The notes beneath the pieces were generated by a model. It saw only the letters and a list, made by a program, of their open reading frames with translations, ran no database searches and was not told the DNA's origin. From Thermodesulfatator indicus DSM 15286 (GTDB lineage: Bacteria; Desulfobacterota; Thermodesulfobacteria; Thermodesulfobacteriales; Thermodesulfatatoraceae): a stretch of 64,000 bases of DNA. Below, piece by piece: positions 60,333 to 64,000 of the stretch. A program made the position numbers and the translations under genes. Each line of letters starts with the position of its first letter. Positions within the stretch are counted from its first letter, which is position 1. The DNA lies in the NCBI RefSeq assembly GCF_000217795.1, contig NC_015681.1, positions 1,107,244 through 1,171,243 on the forward strand. The letters are read 5' to 3'.

Positions 60333-62481
60333 AAAACTAATAACTATTTTGTGGAAAAAAGATCCTAACTATCAAGTTACACGTTCTTTTGCCTTTTTAA
60401 TGTTGCCACTAACCTTTGTAGCTGGTCTATTCATTTGTTTTGTTTTACCAGTTAGCTATTATTATTTTTCTAAACAAGAAAAACTCAATCAGGCAGAGTT
60501 TCATGCTAAATATTTAGCTTCTATTTTTCGGGAAGTTATAGAGACTTATCCCTTAAACTGGGAAGATGTGATAAAACAAAAACTTAAAATAATAAATGCC
60601 GATTGTGTGGTTTTTTATGATTCAAAGAATCGTATTATTGCTACTTTAGGGAAAAGGCCTGAAACTTTTATAGATAAAATAACTACTGTTAAAGTCAAAT
60701 GTCCTGTTCATTTTAACAATGAATTATATGGTTTTGTTGAGGTTTCTCTTTCTATTCTTCATGTTTGGTTAAATATTGTAAAGATTTTAATTATTTCCAT
60801 TTTAATAGGGACAATAGAAGGTTTGGCTTTGTGGTTGATTCCTGTTTTTTATATTTGGCAAGATGAAAAAAATATTAATCAGTCACGTCGAGAACTTCTT
60901 CAAGAAAGAGAAAGGCTGAAGGCATCTGAAGATAGATATAGAGTTTTATTTGAATTTGCTCCTGATGGATTTGTTGTTTCGACTTTAGAAGGAGAAATCG
61001 TTCATTTTAATAAAAGATTTGCAAATATGATTCGTTTTGAAGGAGAAAGTCCTACAAGATTAAATGCCAAAAAGTTTTATGTTGATCCTTTAGAAAGAGA
61101 TAGATTGATTGATGAATTAGTAAAAAATGGTGAAATACGCAATAAAGAAGTTTTGTTACGGAGAATTGATGGTGAAGAGTTTACGGCATTGCTTTCTATG
61201 CGCTTAATTGGTGCTTCTGTTTTCAAGGAAGAAGTTTCTATTTCTAATACTACCCATACCCTAATTTTTGCTGCTATTAGAGATATTTCTAAGTTAAAAG
61301 AAATGGAAAAGCAACTTCTTCAAGCTCAAAAGTTAGAAAGTGTAGGGCTTTTGGCTGGTGGTATAGCTCACGATTTTAATAATATTTTAGCTGTTATCTC
61401 GGGATACAATGAACTTTTAAGGCATTCTTTAAAGGATTCTAATTCTATTAATTATACTAAAGTTATCGAAAAATCTATAAAACGGGCTAAAGAATTAGTT
61501 AATAATCTTTTGGCTTTTGCAAGAGCAGGTAAATATAAAACAGAACTTATTAATTTGAATGATATTTTAAAGGATTTAGAATCTTTGCTAGTTCATACTT
61601 TTGATAAGCGTATTGTTTTCCGTTTCGAACTTTCTTCTGATTTGTCTTTTATTTTTGCGGACTCATCGCAAATTACTCAAGTTATAATGAATTTATGTAT
61701 TAATGCTAGGGATGCCCTGCTTTCTAAGGGAGGAGGTCGTATTCTGATTAAGACATATTCCCAATTTATCCAAAAAGATACCTTCACTATTACCGGAGAT
61801 AGAATTCCCCCAGGACAATATGTAATCCTCGAGATAGAAGACAATGGTCCTGGCATACCTCCTGAAATTATAGGAAAAATTTTTGAGCCGTTTTTTACTA
61901 CTAAGCCAGTAGGAGAAGGTACAGGTTTAGGGCTTTCTGTAGTGTACGGAATAGTTAGGAATCATGGTGGCTATATTGATGTAAGATCTAAGCCTGGTGA
62001 GACAAAATTTTTGGTCTATTTTCCTAAAGCGCAGGCTATAGATCAACCTAAAAAAATCTTAGTTGGAAAATCTATCCCTATAGATTTAAGAGGACAGGGT
62101 ACCATTTTAGTCGTAGATGATGAAAAAGAAATTAGACAATTCATTCGTTCAGTTCTTGAAGAACACGGTTACCGTGTAATTGAGGCCCAAAATGGATACG
62201 AAGCTATTGAAATTTTTCAAGAGAAAGCGCATGAAATAGACCTAGTGCTCCTCGATTTAATTATGCCTGAAATGGATGGTAAAGATACTTTTTGGAATCT
62301 AAAAAAGCTGTTACCAAATATAAGAGTTATACTTCTTACTGGTTACGTTGCAGATAGTACGGTACGTTCTATGCTGAATAACGGAGCCAGAGCTTTTTTG
62401 ACCAAACCCTTTCGTCTTCAAGACTTATTAGTTGTAGTTAACCAGGTATTGACAGAGACAAAATATAGCGGAGCTTCTTAA
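60298..62481 (+). CDS. Membrane PAS hybrid histidine kinase with receiver
   Basis: A 727-residue sensor. Membrane helices at about residues 32-58 and 158-183 bracket a periplasmic domain of about 100 residues. A PAS domain (about 215-345; VLFEFAPDGFVVSTLEGEIVHFNKRF) is followed by HisKA with His in AGGIAHDFNNILAVISGY, an HATPase domain (DNGPGIPPEIIGKIFEPFFTT, GEGTGLGLSVVYGI), and a C-terminal receiver (VVDDEKE, Asp in LVLLDLIMPEMDG, Lys in FLTKPFRLQD). It forms a unit with the overlapping binding protein. Confidence 0.92.
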   Translation: MEKLSKFLLKTKKLITILWKKDPNYQVTRSFAFLMLPLTFVAGLFICFVLPVSYYYFSKQEKLNQAEFHAKYLASIFREVIETYPLNWEDVIKQKLKIINADCVVFYDSKNRIIATLGKRPETFIDKITTVKVKCPVHFNNELYGFVEVSLSILHVWLNIVKILIISILIGTIEGLALWLIPVFYIWQDEKNINQSRRELLQERERLKASEDRYRVLFEFAPDGFVVSTLEGEIVHFNKRFANMIRFEGESPTRLNAKKFYVDPLERDRLIDELVKNGEIRNKEVLLRRIDGEEFTALLSMRLIGASVFKEEVSISNTTHTLIFAAIRDISKLKEMEKQLLQAQKLESVGLLAGGIAHDFNNILAVISGYNELLRHSLKDSNSINYTKVIEKSIKRAKELVNNLLAFARAGKYKTELINLNDILKDLESLLVHTFDKRIVFRFELSSDLSFIFADSSQITQVIMNLCINARDALLSKGGGRILIKTYSQFIQKDTFTITGDRIPPGQYVILEIEDNGPGIPPEIIGKIFEPFFTTKPVGEGTGLGLSVVYGIVRNHGGYIDVRSKPGETKFLVYFPKAQAIDQPKKILVGKSIPIDLRGQGTILVVDDEKEIRQFIRSVLEEHGYRVIEAQNGYEAIEIFQEKAHEIDLVLLDLIMPEMDGKDTFWNLKKLLPNIRVILLTGYVADSTVRSMLNNGARAFLTKPFRLQDLLVVVNQVLTETKYSGAS

Positions 62482-62553
62482 ACAAAGAAAATTTGCAAAA
62501 AAGGGCAACGGAGTTTAAGCTTTTAGAAAAAAGAAAGAGAGAGGTGAATTTTT

Positions 62554-63051
62554 ATGGGTGGTCGCTCAAGGAAATCAGCCCTGCGCCAAAAGTTGGCCAA
62601 ATATTATAGGGAAAGAGAAAATCCTCTGGCAGTAGGTTTTTTGCAGGAAGAGATTATCAAGCTAAATCGCGAACGTATGGATATGCTTAATGAAAACACG
62701 GCTCTTTTGCAGGAGCGCCAGCAAAATATTCCGAAAGAAGGCGAAGAAGGAGAAAATGTTTCCAGGTTAGTTATTCGAAAATTTGGAAGTGAACCAGACA
62801 AAAAGTTTATAAATAGGGCTTTTTATGAAGCTCTATATCCTATTACGCTAGAGTATCAATGTATTCCTCTTCATGCTATTTTTATCTGGTATCTCCAGGC
62901 ACTAGAAATGGTTTATGGTGAAAAGGGTAATCAAGCTCATTTTAACCGTGTCCAAAAATGGATTAGGCGCTGGCTTACCAATTTGACCGAAGAAGACAAT
63001 ATGAAGCTAAAAAGTGAAATCGTAACCTGGATACTTAATAAATTTGCTTAA
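62554..63051 (+). CDS. Hypothetical protein
   Basis: A 165-residue soluble, helical protein that I do not recognise. The first 70 residues are highly charged (GGRSRKSALRQKLAKYYRERENP, then a likely coiled coil). The C-terminal 90 residues are hydrophobic-helical (FINRAFYEALYPITLEYQCIPLHAIFIWYLQALEMVYG). It has GAGAGGTG before the ATG and ends in the hairpin at 63049-63078. Confidence 0.7.
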   Translation: MGGRSRKSALRQKLAKYYRERENPLAVGFLQEEIIKLNRERMDMLNENTALLQERQQNIPKEGEEGENVSRLVIRKFGSEPDKKFINRAFYEALYPITLEYQCIPLHAIFIWYLQALEMVYGEKGNQAHFNRVQKWIRRWLTNLTEEDNMKLKSEIVTWILNKFA

Positions 63052-63078
63052 GAGAAGGCGCTTTTGCGCCTTCTCTTA
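63049..63078. terminator. Bidirectional terminator between convergent genes
   Basis: TAAGAGAAGGCGC (63049-63061) pairs perfectly with GCGCCTTCTCTTA (63066-63078) around TTTT. It covers the stop codons of both the hypothetical gene (+) and thiC (-) and can end transcripts from both sides. Confidence 0.85.
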
Positions 63079-64000
63079 TTCATCCTTGGAAAAGAACTTT
63101 TTAAGCTTAGCTCTTTCAAAAACTTTTATAGCGCAATACTCTCCGCACATAGTGCAGGCTTTCCCTTTAGATACCCCACCTTCTTTACGGTAATGTTTAG
63201 CTTTTTCTGGATCGATAGAAAGTCTTATTTGTTCTTCCCAGTCAAGCCGAGCCCTGGCTTTAGCCATAGCGATATCCTTTTCAATTGCGCCAGGGACGCC
63301 TTTTACGATATCTGCCGCATGTCCCGCTATGCGAGCGGCAATTACTCCTTCACGTACATCTTCTACAGTGGGCAGTCTTAAATGTTCGGCCGGTGTAACA
63401 TAACATAAAAAATCTGCTCCTGCGGCCGCAGCAATTGCTCCTCCTATGGCACAGCCGATGTGGTCATATCCAGGAGCAATATCAGTAACCAGTGGCCCTA
63501 ATACATAGAAAGGTGCTCCATGACATATACGCTTTTCAAGTTTGACATTAGTTTCCACTTGGTCTAACGGTACATGACCTGGTCCTTCAATCATTACCTG
63601 AACACCAGCTTCCCAAGCTTGTAAGGTAAGCTCTCCGAGGATTATTAACTCCTGAATCTGGGGACCATCGGTAGCATCGGCTAAACAGCCGGGCCTTATG
63701 CCATCACCAAGAGAAAGAGTTATGTCATATTCTTTGGCTATAGCTAGAAGATCGTCAAAATTTTCGTAAAAAGGGTTTTCTTTATCATTATAAACCATCC
63801 ACTCTACTAAAAATGAACCCCCTCGAGAAACTACACCTAAAATTCTTTGTGAATAATTAAAGCGTTCTAATACCGTTCTGGTAACCCCGCAGTGTATAGT
63901 CATAAAATCAATGCCGTCTTCGGCTTGTTTTTCAATTACTTTGAACATGTGATCAACAGTCATTTCAACGATAGATTTATTATTTTGGACTGTTTCTACA
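63076..64000 (-). CDS. thiC: Phosphomethylpyrimidine synthase ThiC, C-terminal part
   Basis: The last 308 residues of ThiC, cut by the right edge. ThiC is the radical SAM enzyme that turns aminoimidazole ribotide into HMP phosphate for thiamine. Seen are [56 protein letters not shown], the [36 protein letters not shown] run, and the C-terminal cluster motif CTMCGEYC (CX2CX3C). A TPP riboswitch, if present, would lie outside the window. Confidence 0.96.
   Translation of the reverse strand, partial: VETVQNNKSIVEMTVDHMFKVIEKQAEDGIDFMTIHCGVTRTVLERFNYSQRILGVVSRGGSFLVEWMVYNDKENPFYENFDDLLAIAKEYDITLSLGDGIRPGCLADATDGPQIQELIILGELTLQAWEAGVQVMIEGPGHVPLDQVETNVKLEKRICHGAPFYVLGPLVTDIAPGYDHIGCAIGGAIAAAAGADFLCYVTPAEHLRLPTVEDVREGVIAARIAGHAADIVKGVPGAIEKDIAMAKARARLDWEEQIRLSIDPEKAKHYRKEGGVSKGKACTMCGEYCAIKVFERAKLKKFFSKDE

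Overview
The window looks like the chromosome of an anaerobic, probably thermophilic, chemolithotrophic or sulfur-metabolising bacterium. Gene content and protein style (many hybrid sensor kinases, NifI-type PII proteins inside the nif operon, a tetrathionate/polysulfide reductase-type molybdoenzyme, a CoA-disulfide reductase-rhodanese fusion, archaeal-style KaiC and THEP1 ATPases) suggest a Thermodesulfobacteriota member such as a Thermodesulfatator relative. This placement is inference; there is no rRNA in the window.

Region 1-8730 is a nitrogen-fixation island. A nifA-like activator (cut by the window edge) and nifV run leftward. A divergent operon nifH-nifI1-nifI2-nifB-nifD-nifK-cynS-nifE runs rightward from a perfect sigma-54 promoter. 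The central discovery candidate is nifD. It is split by one in-frame UGA (4170-4172) that sits exactly where the family has its conserved P-cluster ligand cysteine (Cys62 of the Azotobacter alpha subunit). Both sides of the UGA are intact NifD sequence, and all other metal ligands of NifD and NifK are present. A 7-bp GC-rich hairpin with a GGGU loop starts 12 nt after the UGA, in the place of a bacterial SECIS element. I therefore propose a nitrogenase whose P-cluster carries a selenocysteine ligand. The same window holds a yedF / cysteine desulfurase-selenocysteine lyase-type / DUF3343 trio (37180-39151), which belongs to families associated with selenium use. A cyanase gene lies inside the operon, and only one EN-type scaffold subunit is present.

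Region 9000-31500 is mostly housekeeping: exonuclease III, M42 peptidase, a leftward ribF/carA/tmk/queA/glnE/ccsB block, PHP phosphoesterase, pseudouridine synthase, dGTPase and two large hybrid histidine kinases. Region 31500-42400 has a nitroreductase, LivH/LivM permeases, a glycosyltransferase-deacetylase-flippase envelope operon, the selenium-associated trio, smpB and tmRNA (tag ANTSADEYNYAMAA), and a CoA-disulfide reductase-rhodanese fusion.

Region 42400-64000 has a fused ferredoxin-molybdopterin oxidoreductase, a transglutaminase-like protein, a secreted metallophosphoesterase with OB-fold repeats, a TtcA-like tRNA thiolase, a receptor-like pair (LivJ-type binding protein plus chemoreceptor), a glgC/KaiC-like/beta-helix operon, a SYLF protein, a metallo-beta-lactamase-fold protein, a second receptor pair (LivJ-type binding protein plus hybrid kinase), and thiC cut by the right edge.

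Intergenic DNA carries two dispersed repeat families: short near-perfect palindromes centred on CTTAAG or GTTAAC, and a roughly 180-bp MITE-like element with 16-bp terminal inverted repeats. No CRISPR array, tRNA, rRNA or full insertion sequence was seen.
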